A stretch of DNA of 64,000 nt from Aestuariibaculum sediminum (GTDB lineage: Bacteria > Bacteroidota > Bacteroidia > Flavobacteriales > Flavobacteriaceae). The DNA lies in NCBI RefSeq assembly GCF_014596945.1, contig NZ_JACVXB010000005.1:124001-188000 (forward strand). The letters are read 5' to 3'. Below the pieces are notes generated by a model, which saw nothing but the letters and a program-made list of their open reading frames with translations, was not told the origin of the DNA and did no database searches. Shown here piece after piece: positions 55,941 to 64,000 of the stretch; the first letter of the stretch is position 1; each line of letters opens with the position of its first letter. Position numbers and translations under genes: made by a program.

Positions 55941-57371
55941 TTAATTCCAGCCACCCCCGAGAGCACGGTACATATTAACCATGGCATTCATTTGTTCTTT
56001 TTTAGTTTCTACCATTTCAAACTTCGATTCTAATGCTTCGCGTTGCACCAGCAACACTTCTAAATAATCAGCACGCGCCGATTTAAACAAAGTATTCGAA
56101 ATATCAATTGAACGGGTAAGTGCATCCACTTTCGATGATTTTAAAGCGTAACTTTTATCAAGATTATCAATTTTAGACAACTGATTTACCACTTCCAGAT
56201 ACGCATTTAAAACGGCACGCTCGTAATTAAAAACCGCTTGTACTTGTTTGGCATTCGCATTATAATAGGCTGCTTTAATTTCATTTCTGTTAATTAACGG
56301 CCCCGCAATATCCCCTACTATAGAATACAATAACGATTCTGGCGTTTCGGTTAATAATGAAGGTTTAAAGGACTCTAAACATATACCTGCCGAAATACCA
56401 AGTGATGGATAAAACCTCGCTTTAGCCACTTTTACATCCAACTTGGCTGCTTCGAGCTCCATTTCTGCCTGACGAATATCCGGACGGTTTTCTAACAATT
56501 GAGTAGGTACACCCACTGCTAAATGTTCAGGTATTAAATCATAAAAAGACTCTGAACTTCGTAACACTGGCTGCGGAAATCGACCAACCAAAAAGTTAAT
56601 ATTATTTTCTGTTTCTACAATTTGCTGTTTAATATCGAATTGTAAACTTTGTGTGTGCATAACCTCTGCCTCAAAGCGTTTCACTGCTAACTCGGTAACG
56701 CGGGCTGCCTGTTTTTGTAGTTTTACAATTTTTAAGGCATTGGTTTGAATTTTGATATTTTCTTCAACAATCTTTAATTGATTATCTAACGCTAATAACT
56801 CATAATACGACTTCGCTATCTCTGAAATTAAATTGGTTACCAGAAAATTTCGCCCCTCTACTGAAGCAATATACCTCTTATAAGCAGCCTTCTTTGCGTT
56901 TCTTAATTTTTTCCAGACATCCAATTCCCAACGTGCCTGAAGTGCTAATCCGAAATTTGGCAGAAGCTCAGGAAATTCTTCTCCTGGTCTTATATCGGTA
57001 GTAGCATCGTTGGCTCCCTGACTCGTATAGCGCCCCACTTTTTCAACTTCAGCACCCGCATTAAAATTCACAAAAGGCAAATATTCTCCCTTTTTAGCGC
57101 TAACCTCATTACGGGCAATGTCTATTTCCTGCAACGTAATATTCAACTCCTGATTATTTTTAAGAGCAGTATCAATTAAAACATTTAAATACGGATCGAT
57201 AAAATACTCTTGCCATTTTATCTGGGCAGTATTGACAGTATCGACCGGTTGATTTGTAAATTGCTCCGGAACATCTTTATGCCCTTTAACCACATCTATA
57301 GCAGGCACACAAGAAAAAAGAGTAGTTAAAACGATTACACCGATTAATGTTATTTTTTTATAATGTAACAT
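55941..57371 (-). CDS. Outer-membrane factor of a tripartite RND efflux system (NodT/OprM type)
   Basis: This TolC-like outer-membrane channel is a lipoprotein (FSC lipobox near residue 21). It is 476 residues with the duplicated long coiled-coil repeat typical of OprM: RARWELDVWKKLRNAKKAA (about residue 150) and VPTQLLENRPDIRQAEMELEAAKLDVKVAKARFYPSLG (about residue 290), and GGGWN at the end. It is the third gene of the operon, 13 bases after the RND pump. Confidence 0.93.
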   Translation of the reverse strand: MLHYKKITLIGVIVLTTLFSCVPAIDVVKGHKDVPEQFTNQPVDTVNTAQIKWQEYFIDPYLNVLIDTALKNNQELNITLQEIDIARNEVSAKKGEYLPFVNFNAGAEVEKVGRYTSQGANDATTDIRPGEEFPELLPNFGLALQARWELDVWKKLRNAKKAAYKRYIASVEGRNFLVTNLISEIAKSYYELLALDNQLKIVEENIKIQTNALKIVKLQKQAARVTELAVKRFEAEVMHTQSLQFDIKQQIVETENNINFLVGRFPQPVLRSSESFYDLIPEHLAVGVPTQLLENRPDIRQAEMELEAAKLDVKVAKARFYPSLGISAGICLESFKPSLLTETPESLLYSIVGDIAGPLINRNEIKAAYYNANAKQVQAVFNYERAVLNAYLEVVNQLSKIDNLDKSYALKSSKVDALTRSIDISNTLFKSARADYLEVLLVQREALESKFEMVETKKEQMNAMVNMYRALGGGWN

Positions 57372-57384
57372 ATCTATTATTTTT

Positions 57385-60300
57385 TTATTCTTCGTTATCT
57401 GATCGCTTCATTAATTTTTTAATCAATAAATTCATTTTACGAAGTTGTATTTTCAATTTACTTTCGCTTTCACTGTATTTCATAAATTCTTCGGTAATGG
57501 TAGAGGTATCCTCATCTTTAATCAAACTCTTACCATCAGCCATAGTTCCAAAAATGAAATAGAGGCCAGGGATAATAATTACTCCGAAAACCGTTCCTAA
57601 AATCATTCCTCCCATAGCAGAGCCTCCGATGGTGCGATTACCAATAGCTCCGGCTCCTGTGGCAATAACTAATGGAATTAAGCCCGCGATGAACGCAAAA
57701 GAAGTCATTAAAATAGGACGAAAACGGGCTTTCGCCCCATCAATTGCTACATCTAAAATAGTGGCCCCTTCACGTCGTCTCTGTACAGCAAACTCTACAA
57801 TTAACACCGCGTTTTTACCGAGCAACCCAACCAGCATAATAAGTCCAATTTGAGCATACACGTCGTTTGCCAGCCCCATACCTTTAAGAAGTAAGAATGA
57901 GCCGAAAATACCGACTGGTAAGGATAAGATAACTGCCAGAGGCAATAAAAAACTTTCGTATTGTGCCGCAAGTACGAAATACACAAATATTAATACAATA
58001 GCAAAAATGTAAACTGATTCGTTTCCGCGATTTGCTTCATCGTAGGTTAAACCTTCCCAAGCAACATCATAGCCACGAGGTAAAACTTCTTCGGCAACTT
58101 CTTTTATAGCTTTTATGGCATCTCCACTAGTGTAACCCTTTGCTGGCAATCCACGAATAGCTGCTGAATTGTATAAATTATAACGAGTAATTTCGTTAGG
58201 ACCTAATTGTTTTTCTAAAGTCATAAAGGCTGAATAAGGCACCATATCACCTTCTTCATTTTTTACGTAAAGCTTTTCTAAATCGGATGGAATTCTTCGA
58301 TATTCTGGAGCAGCTTGTGTATAAACTTTAAAAAAGCGACCAAAACGAATAAATCCTTGCTCGTAGGTACTACCAATTAAAATATTTAGGTTTTCCATGG
58401 CCTTACCAATGGTTACTCCTTTTTGCATGGCTTTTTTATTGTCTATTTTTAGATGGTATTGTGGATAATTTGCCGAATAGAATGTAAACAATCCATTTAA
58501 TTCCTTGCGTTCAGATAAAGCTTCTAAAAATGTATTATTAATCCTTTCAAATTCATGATAGTCGGTAGAATTGGTTTTATCTAACAAACGCATGGAAAAT
58601 CCACCTGAAGACCCAAAACCAGGAACTGCCGGCGGCTCGAAATACTCTATCACCGCTCCTAAATCTCTGGTTTCTTCCTCTAATTCTTCCATAATTTCAT
58701 GAACTGAATGATGACGCTCACGCCATGGCTTCAAATTAATTAAACAAGTACCCGCATTAGATCCGCGACCCTCGGTCATAATCTCATAACCTGCTAAAGA
58801 TGAAACAGACTCTACTCCTTCAGTTTCTTCACATATTTTTTGAAGTTTTTTGGCTACTTCATTGGTACGCTCCAAAGTTGCCCCAGGAGGCGTTTGAATA
58901 ATGGCATAAATCATCCCCTGATCTTCACTAGGAATAAATCCTGCTGGCAAGGTTTTATTAGTAAAGAAAATACCCGCACAAAAAGCAATTAACATACCGA
59001 AGGTTACCACGCGTCTTGCTACAATTTTATTTAATACCTTAACGTAACGTCCTGTTAGTTTTTCAAAGCCTCTGTTAAACCAATCTATAAATTTATCAAT
59101 CGGAGATTTTCTTGGTTTCCCGTGGTTATTTTTCAACATCATAGCACACAATACCGGTGTTAATATTAAAGCCACAACAGCTGAAATTATGATGGATCCA
59201 GCCATAGTAATTGAAAACTGACGATAGAACACCCCAACTGGCCCATTCATGAATGATATGGGCAAAAATACCGATACCATGACTAAAGTAATTGCTACAA
59301 TTGCCCCTCCAATTTCACTTAAGGCTTTATAAGAAGCCTGATATGGCGTAAGGTGTTCTTCCTCCATTTTTAAATGGACCGCTTCCACGACCACAATCGC
59401 ATCGTCGACCACAATTCCAATTGCTAATACTAAGGCGAATAGCGTAATTAGGTTTATTGAGAGTCCAAATAGTTGCATAACAAAAAAGGCTCCAATTAAT
59501 GACACGGGAACAGCTATAATAGGAATTAATGTGGAACGTAAATCTCCTAAAAACAAAAACACCACAATAGCCACTAAAATAAAGGCATCACGTAATGTAT
59601 GAAGCACTTGCTCTATCGATGCGTCCAAGAAATTCGAAACATCGTAGCTAATTTTATAATCAATTCCAGGTGGCAAATCTTCTTCTAATTCTTTTAGTTT
59701 GTCTTTTACAGCATCAATAACATCGTTACCGTTACTGCCAAAGGTTTGTTTTAAAACAATGGATGCCGAAGGATGGCCATCTAAATTCGAATAAATATCG
59801 AAAAACTCACTTCCTAATTTAACATCGGCAATATCGGCCAAGGTTAAAGTTTCGCCTTCTTCATTTGCGCGAATTATAATGTCCTTATATTGTTGAGGTT
59901 CGTTATATCGATTTTCGTATGTTAACACATACTCAAGCGATTGAGAGGCGATCCCCGAGCTTCGACCTAAACGCCCAGGCCTAGCTAAAATACTTTGATC
60001 TTGCATGGCTTCCAGCACTTCTTCTGCTGAAATATTATAAGCACGCATACGATCTGGTTTCAACCAAACACGCATCGCGTACTTTCTACTCCCTAAAATT
60101 TTAGCACTTGCAATACCGTTAATACGCTGTATTTCAGGAATAATTTTAGTGTAGGCATAATTATAAAGAAACTTCTCGTCATTGTCTTTTTGCTTACTAA
60201 ACAAGTTAACATACATAAGCATGCTTGGTTGCACAGGAGTAATGATAACACCTTCGCGTTGCACTAATTCTGGCAATAATGGCATAACTTGATCTACCCT

Positions 60301-60627
60301 TGTTTTTACTCTAACTACGGCCTGATTCGGGTCGGTACCCGGTTCAAAAATCACGCGAAGTGTTCCTTCACCCGCACTTGTAGCATCGGAAGCAATATAG
60401 CGCATACCTTGCACCCCATTAATCGCGGTTTCTAAGGGAATGAGTGTGGAGTTCACTAATACATCGGCACTAGACCCAGGGTAAGCGATAAAAATATTTA
60501 CCGTGGTTGGAGCAATTTGAGGAAATTGTGAAATGGGTAACTGCTTAATAGCTAGTAATCCTGTAAAAACTATTATAACCGAAATGACGATAGCCAATAC
60601 CGGTCTTTTTATAAATTTACTAAACAT
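57385..60627 (-). CDS. RND-family multidrug efflux pump (HAE1/AcrB type)
   Basis: The inner-membrane, proton-driven transporter has 1080 residues with 12 helices and two large periplasmic loops. Conserved parts include FIKRPVLAIVISVIIVFTGLLA (N-terminal helix), SAGEGTLRVIFEPGTDPNQAVVRVKTR-like porter segments, and VDDAIVVVEAVHLKMEEE (about residue 405), where the adjacent Asp residues form the proton relay. GRGSNAGTCLINLKPW and the second-half GLLGKNAVLIVEFAVQRR are also AcrB-like. It exports lipophilic compounds or dyes; the exact substrates are unknown. Confidence 0.96.
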   Translation of the reverse strand: MFSKFIKRPVLAIVISVIIVFTGLLAIKQLPISQFPQIAPTTVNIFIAYPGSSADVLVNSTLIPLETAINGVQGMRYIASDATSAGEGTLRVIFEPGTDPNQAVVRVKTRVDQVMPLLPELVQREGVIITPVQPSMLMYVNLFSKQKDNDEKFLYNYAYTKIIPEIQRINGIASAKILGSRKYAMRVWLKPDRMRAYNISAEEVLEAMQDQSILARPGRLGRSSGIASQSLEYVLTYENRYNEPQQYKDIIIRANEEGETLTLADIADVKLGSEFFDIYSNLDGHPSASIVLKQTFGSNGNDVIDAVKDKLKELEEDLPPGIDYKISYDVSNFLDASIEQVLHTLRDAFILVAIVVFLFLGDLRSTLIPIIAVPVSLIGAFFVMQLFGLSINLITLFALVLAIGIVVDDAIVVVEAVHLKMEEEHLTPYQASYKALSEIGGAIVAITLVMVSVFLPISFMNGPVGVFYRQFSITMAGSIIISAVVALILTPVLCAMMLKNNHGKPRKSPIDKFIDWFNRGFEKLTGRYVKVLNKIVARRVVTFGMLIAFCAGIFFTNKTLPAGFIPSEDQGMIYAIIQTPPGATLERTNEVAKKLQKICEETEGVESVSSLAGYEIMTEGRGSNAGTCLINLKPWRERHHSVHEIMEELEEETRDLGAVIEYFEPPAVPGFGSSGGFSMRLLDKTNSTDYHEFERINNTFLEALSERKELNGLFTFYSANYPQYHLKIDNKKAMQKGVTIGKAMENLNILIGSTYEQGFIRFGRFFKVYTQAAPEYRRIPSDLEKLYVKNEEGDMVPYSAFMTLEKQLGPNEITRYNLYNSAAIRGLPAKGYTSGDAIKAIKEVAEEVLPRGYDVAWEGLTYDEANRGNESVYIFAIVLIFVYFVLAAQYESFLLPLAVILSLPVGIFGSFLLLKGMGLANDVYAQIGLIMLVGLLGKNAVLIVEFAVQRRREGATILDVAIDGAKARFRPILMTSFAFIAGLIPLVIATGAGAIGNRTIGGSAMGGMILGTVFGVIIIPGLYFIFGTMADGKSLIKDEDTSTITEEFMKYSESESKLKIQLRKMNLLIKKLMKRSDNEE

Positions 60628-60648
60628 AATGTTGTAAGAATTTAAAAA

Positions 60649-61734
60649 TTACTCGGCATACATATTTAGACTTGCCATTACCTGTTTAGGGTTTTCGAAC
60701 TTAGTATGAATTTTTTCGCCATTTTTTACCATTCTAATGCCTTCAAGAAGAACTTGATCATTAGCTGACAATCCATTTTGAACAATAAACAGATGTGGTA
60801 ATTCGGCTTCTACGGTAATTTCACGTTGCCTTACAACATGGTTTTTGTCAATAACAAAAACATATTTTTTATCTAAAATTTCGAAAGTAGCCTTTTGCGG
60901 AATAATTAAAGCATCTTTATAAGGCACTTTCATGAGTATACTGCCTGTTTCACCATGTCTTAATATTCCTTCTGGGTTATCAAATGTGGCTCGAAATTCA
61001 ATGTTTCCTGTTTCATTATTAAACTCTGCTTCAATAGTTTCCACAATACCTTCGTGTGGGAAAGGCTTGTTATTAGCCATCAAAAGAGTTACTTCTTTAG
61101 CGCTTTCTTTGGACCTATTAGTAATATAATCCAAATACTCTGATTCGGGTACATTAAAATACACCCACATTTTACTATTATCAGATAAAGAAGTTAATAA
61201 TTCTCCTTCATCCAACAAACTGCCTTCACGTACATGCAAATGATCCATGATACCATCGAAAGGTGCACGAATTTTAGTAAAACTTAAATGGGTTTCCGCC
61301 AAGGCGACTTCGGCTTTAGCTTTATCAAAATTCGCTTTACTCATGCTTAACTCGTTGGCAGAAACAACATTATTCTCGGCAAGCATTGTTGTGTTTTTAT
61401 ATTCAATTTCAGCAACTTCGGCTTCCGCTTTTGCTTTTTGCAAGTCGGCCTGATAAACGTTAGGCATAATATCGAACATTTTTTGTCCTTTTTTTACCAT
61501 CTGTCCTTCATCAACATGTATTCCTTTTAAATATCCTTTTTCCAAGGCTCTTAATTCAATATGCCTTATGGAGTGAATTTGACAGACATAATCTTTCGTA
61601 ATTGTAGTATCAATTACTATGGGGTTAGTTACTAAAAACGCAACTTCTTTTTCCTTTTTCTTTTGTTTAGATTCACAACTAACAGATAGCAACACAGCAC
61701 ATAAGCCAGTTACAAGCAATAACTTTCGTGTCAT
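60649..61734 (-). CDS. Membrane-fusion (periplasmic adaptor) protein of the RND system
   Basis: This AcrA-type adaptor links the pump to the outer-membrane channel. The start at 61734 gives MTRKLLLVTGLCAVLLSVSC, a clean lipoprotein signal; the longer frame from 61767 adds 11 residues. It is 361 residues, with the lipoyl half motifs GYLKGIHVDEGQMVKKGQKMFDI and ILARPFDGIMDHLHVREG-like hairpin flanks, and a coiled-coil hairpin in between (about residues 95-155). It is first in the three-gene operon. Confidence 0.93.
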   Translation of the reverse strand: MTRKLLLVTGLCAVLLSVSCESKQKKKEKEVAFLVTNPIVIDTTITKDYVCQIHSIRHIELRALEKGYLKGIHVDEGQMVKKGQKMFDIMPNVYQADLQKAKAEAEVAEIEYKNTTMLAENNVVSANELSMSKANFDKAKAEVALAETHLSFTKIRAPFDGIMDHLHVREGSLLDEGELLTSLSDNSKMWVYFNVPESEYLDYITNRSKESAKEVTLLMANNKPFPHEGIVETIEAEFNNETGNIEFRATFDNPEGILRHGETGSILMKVPYKDALIIPQKATFEILDKKYVFVIDKNHVVRQREITVEAELPHLFIVQNGLSANDQVLLEGIRMVKNGEKIHTKFENPKQVMASLNMYAE

Positions 61735-61767
61735 TTTATAGGGTTTAATAAGAATGGAATTCTCCAT

Positions 61768-61949
61768 AGCTAGAACAACAAAACACCTTGCAGTATGTTG
61801 TTCCGGAGGATTCGGTATAATAAATAATTTGGTTTGCTTATTTTATGGATATAGAAATACCAATAACTATTCTTTTTCAAATTGAAAAAGACTTAATAGG
61901 CATAAGCATGCCGATAACAAGACAGTTTTATTTACTGCCTCGATTAATT
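61768..61949 (-). promoter_or_regulatory. RND operon upstream region with three inverted repeats
   Basis: Short perfect inverted repeats lie at 61773-61803 (GAACAACA/TGTTGTTC), 61872-61890 (CTTTTTCAA/TTGAAAAAG) and 61899-61912 (GGCAT/ATGCC). They are candidate binding sites for a local repressor of the pump, but no such regulator gene is beside them. No coding capacity was seen. Confidence 0.4.
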
Positions 61950-62339
61950 CTAAATTCTAAAAACTTGGAATAAGATGTGACGCTTGCTAAAAAGCGTGTT
62001 ACAAAAAAGCCCAGCAGATATAAGGCTTTTGTTACTAATTTTGAAAAGACGTTCTGCAGTCAGGTAAAATACGTTAAACCCTTTATCTTGAACGACTTTT
62101 TTTGAAATTGACTCTTCACTTTCTTCAATTTCTATCTCGGTTACTTTTAAATCCAATACCCCATCTGTACTTGCGTAAGATATATTTAATGGATTACCCG
62201 AAATAACTTGGTTCGCATGGCAGTAATTAGTATATAACGAACTCTCATCTAAAGAAATTACATCAGCTTGTGCCTGATTAAATCCGTTTAAGACGAATAC
62301 CAGTAGAAAAAGTAAATATTTAAAAATTGCTTTTTTCAT
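61950..62339 (-). CDS. Hypothetical exported protein
   Basis: I do not recognise this 129-residue protein. A signal peptide is likely (MKKAIFKYLLFLLVFVLNGFNQAQA). The rest has a possible single domain with two Cys residues (CHANQ near 39, CNTLF near 113), a Glu-rich mid part (EIEIEESEESI) and a basic end. A good promoter lies ten bases before its start. Its position upstream of the RND operon might mean a role there, but this is not shown. Confidence 0.5.
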   Translation of the reverse strand: MKKAIFKYLLFLLVFVLNGFNQAQADVISLDESSLYTNYCHANQVISGNPLNISYASTDGVLDLKVTEIEIEESEESISKKVVQDKGFNVFYLTAERLFKISNKSLISAGLFCNTLFSKRHILFQVFRI

Positions 62340-62348
62340 TCAGAAGAA

Positions 62349-62379
62349 CAAAACTATATCACGAAAAACATTTAAGCAA
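62349..62379 (-). promoter_or_regulatory. Predicted promoter of the 61950 hypothetical gene
   Basis: Minus strand TAGTTTTG (62349-62356) is an exact TAnnTTTG box; TTG (62377-62379) lies 20 bases upstream. The ATG is only ten bases away, so the transcript would have a very short leader. Confidence 0.6.
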
Positions 62380-62486
62380 ATTGCTAGGCTTAAATAATTG
62401 TTAATGGCCTTTTTTCTGTGATTTTTATATTTTTACCACCAAAAATTACTAAAAATATATTTATTGATGCTTTTAAACTCTAGGTT

Positions 62487-64000
62487 TTAAAACTGAAAAC
62501 CAAAAGTACCAGTTACACCAAAGGGTCTGGCATCAGGATTATCTAAATAATTACCTCTAAAATTGAAATCAATTCTAAAAACTTTAAAAATATTTCCTAT
62601 ACCGACGCTGTATTCATAATATATTTCGTTGTTTGGAGCTACCAATGGAATTGTATTTGGATTACTGGTTGTATTTAATGCAACGTTTTCATCAGAGATG
62701 TCACCCCAAGCACTTCTAAACCCAACAATTTCACGTAAATTTAATTTTCTCAGAAATGGAATTCTTGAAAATAATCGACCATTAAAATTATGTTCTACAT
62801 GAAAAGACGCGTAAGTATCGGTTACAAATTCGTAAAAATCTAACTGAGAAAAAGTATTGTAAATTGAAAAATACGATTGATTTCCAGGTACAACACTTAG
62901 TAACCCTAAAGGAACTTCTCCTATTGTTTTACCAGCTTCAACAACCGTTGTTAATCTACCAAAGCCTCCTATTTGCCATGGCTGAGTATATGAAAACTGA
63001 AGTTTTGTATAATCGAAATCACTATTCAAAAAGTCCTTATCTCCTCGCGTAATTTGCGCAAACAAACTGGCATAATCATCGTTGGCATGAAGACGTTCAA
63101 CGCCGTAGCCTGTCATTTTCCTTTTCGGGAAATATGACACCGAAAACGTGGATTCAAATTGTTTTATTTCGGAAGCCACACCTTCGGGTGTATTGTAATC
63201 TAAACTGAATGTTGGAGATGCCGATTCCAGCGTTCTATAATTTCCTCCAATTTTAAAAACCACATTTCGGATCGGCTCGGTTTCAATATACAAACTGGTT
63301 AAATTAACATCGGTCAATTTATCATTGGGTCCGGTAGTAATAAGCCCTGATGAGGCAAAACTTCGTCCCAAAACGTCGGTATTGGTGGTTAAATTAACAC
63401 CTATTTGCTCTACGTCTCGCCTGTTTCCTGCAGAGATAATAAATCGGTTTTTCTTATCTAATAACCATTTACCTGAAATCCCATATTTAAACTTATCGTC
63501 TTTAAACCCATATGCCAAGTACCCCTCTAGACGCCACATATCATTTCTACCAAAATAGGTTCGCCCACCTGTTCGCATGCGAATGCCTTCTACTTCGTTA
63601 TAGCCAAAAGATGAAAAAATAGGCCCGTAATCCAAGGGCAACGAATTAAACTCAATATATCCTGAGGTTAAAATACTTCCTAGATTATATAGGTTTTTAA
63701 ACTTTTTAACAGTTTTAAGGGTATCCAACATTTTATAAACCCCTTTTTCATCTTTGTTTAATGCCTCCATTCGGTTTTCTTCCCAAAAGGCATCATCGCG
63801 ATAATACACCTCTTGATCGTAATCGAAAACTTCGGCTTCGTAAAACTTTTTCTCTTTTTCAATATCAAACTTGTAATTATTGAATAAAGTCGTGCGCTTA
63901 CCGTAAACGCCTCGAGCCTTTTCTTTTTTCTTAAAGGCGAAATCTGACATCATATAATCACGCTTTACAAGAAAAATAGAGTCGTTTACAACTTCAAACT
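62487..64000 (-). CDS. DUF5686-family outer-membrane protein (5' partial)
   Basis: The frame is open to the window edge, so the N-terminus is missing; the ATG at 63953 is internal. The visible part has a C-terminal beta-barrel with alternating aromatic strands and a final strand GVTGTFGFQF ending in Phe, as for outer-membrane barrels. Full-length DUF5686 proteins have a CarboxypepD_reg-like domain at the front. Motifs such as SLPLDYGPIFSSFGYNEVEGIRMR (about codon 128 of the visible part) and RVDFNFRGNYL-like YFNFRG ending are typical of the family. Function is unknown; some members are lipoprotein-linked. Confidence 0.8.
   Translation of the reverse strand, partial: FEVVNDSIFLVKRDYMMSDFAFKKKEKARGVYGKRTTLFNNYKFDIEKEKKFYEAEVFDYDQEVYYRDDAFWEENRMEALNKDEKGVYKMLDTLKTVKKFKNLYNLGSILTSGYIEFNSLPLDYGPIFSSFGYNEVEGIRMRTGGRTYFGRNDMWRLEGYLAYGFKDDKFKYGISGKWLLDKKNRFIISAGNRRDVEQIGVNLTTNTDVLGRSFASSGLITTGPNDKLTDVNLTSLYIETEPIRNVVFKIGGNYRTLESASPTFSLDYNTPEGVASEIKQFESTFSVSYFPKRKMTGYGVERLHANDDYASLFAQITRGDKDFLNSDFDYTKLQFSYTQPWQIGGFGRLTTVVEAGKTIGEVPLGLLSVVPGNQSYFSIYNTFSQLDFYEFVTDTYASFHVEHNFNGRLFSRIPFLRKLNLREIVGFRSAWGDISDENVALNTTSNPNTIPLVAPNNEIYYEYSVGIGNIFKVFRIDFNFRGNYLDNPDARPFGVTGTFGFQF

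Overview
The window comes from an AT-rich member of the Bacteroidota, most likely a marine or algae-associated Flavobacteriaceae. The signs are a SusC/SusD pair, many lipoproteins, Bacteroidetes-type promoters (TAnnTTTG, with TTG about 20 bases upstream), few Shine-Dalgarno sequences, GLPGLI and DUF5686 families, a membrane pyrophosphatase, and many alpha-L-fucosidase and sulfatase genes. No phage, insertion sequence or CRISPR array was found. The first and last genes run off the window edges.

Bases 1-16806 form a polysaccharide utilization locus for an L-fucose-rich, probably sulfated glycan. It holds SusC (5' partial) and SusD, two GH29 alpha-L-fucosidases, a five-bladed-propeller glycosidase-like protein, an SGNH esterase and a sulfatase. 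A TetR-type regulator follows, then a sodium:solute symporter, an L-fucose mutarotase-type protein, a Gfo/Idh/MocA dehydrogenase and an L-fuconate dehydratase. Two perfect palindromes with the same core lie upstream of the first fucosidase and of the regulator gene; they are proposed as operators of that regulator. A 137-base inverted-repeat element separates this locus from the next.

Bases 16986-31294 are two divergent operons around an AraC-type regulator. They encode a GMC dehydrogenase with a Cys-rich iron-sulfur-like motif and its Tat-signal small subunit, two DUF1080 (3-keto-disaccharide hydrolase) lipoproteins, three Gfo/Idh/MocA oxidoreductases (two with Tat signals), three TIM-barrel sugar isomerase/epimerases, an MFS transporter and a SUMF1-domain protein. 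Together they look like an oxidative 3-keto-glycoside route for breaking glycosides, mostly in the periplasm. An azurin-like protein, a GapN-type aldehyde dehydrogenase and a second sulfatase follow.

Bases 35452-42776 are the branched-chain amino acid operon ilvDBNCA on the minus strand. It is preceded by a previously unlabelled 20-residue leader peptide (11 of 20 residues Ile, Val or Leu) and mutually exclusive hairpins, which is a textbook attenuator. Divergent to it, metK carries a SAM-II-type riboswitch with an enlarged loop and a perfectly complementary downstream switching segment.

The rest (44252-64000) is ordinary flavobacterial core and accessory content: tRNA-Tyr, a GLPGLI protein, a deoxynucleoside kinase, an S9 peptidase, a membrane pyrophosphatase beside a soluble one, an M1 metallopeptidase, a tripartite RND efflux system and a partial DUF5686 protein.
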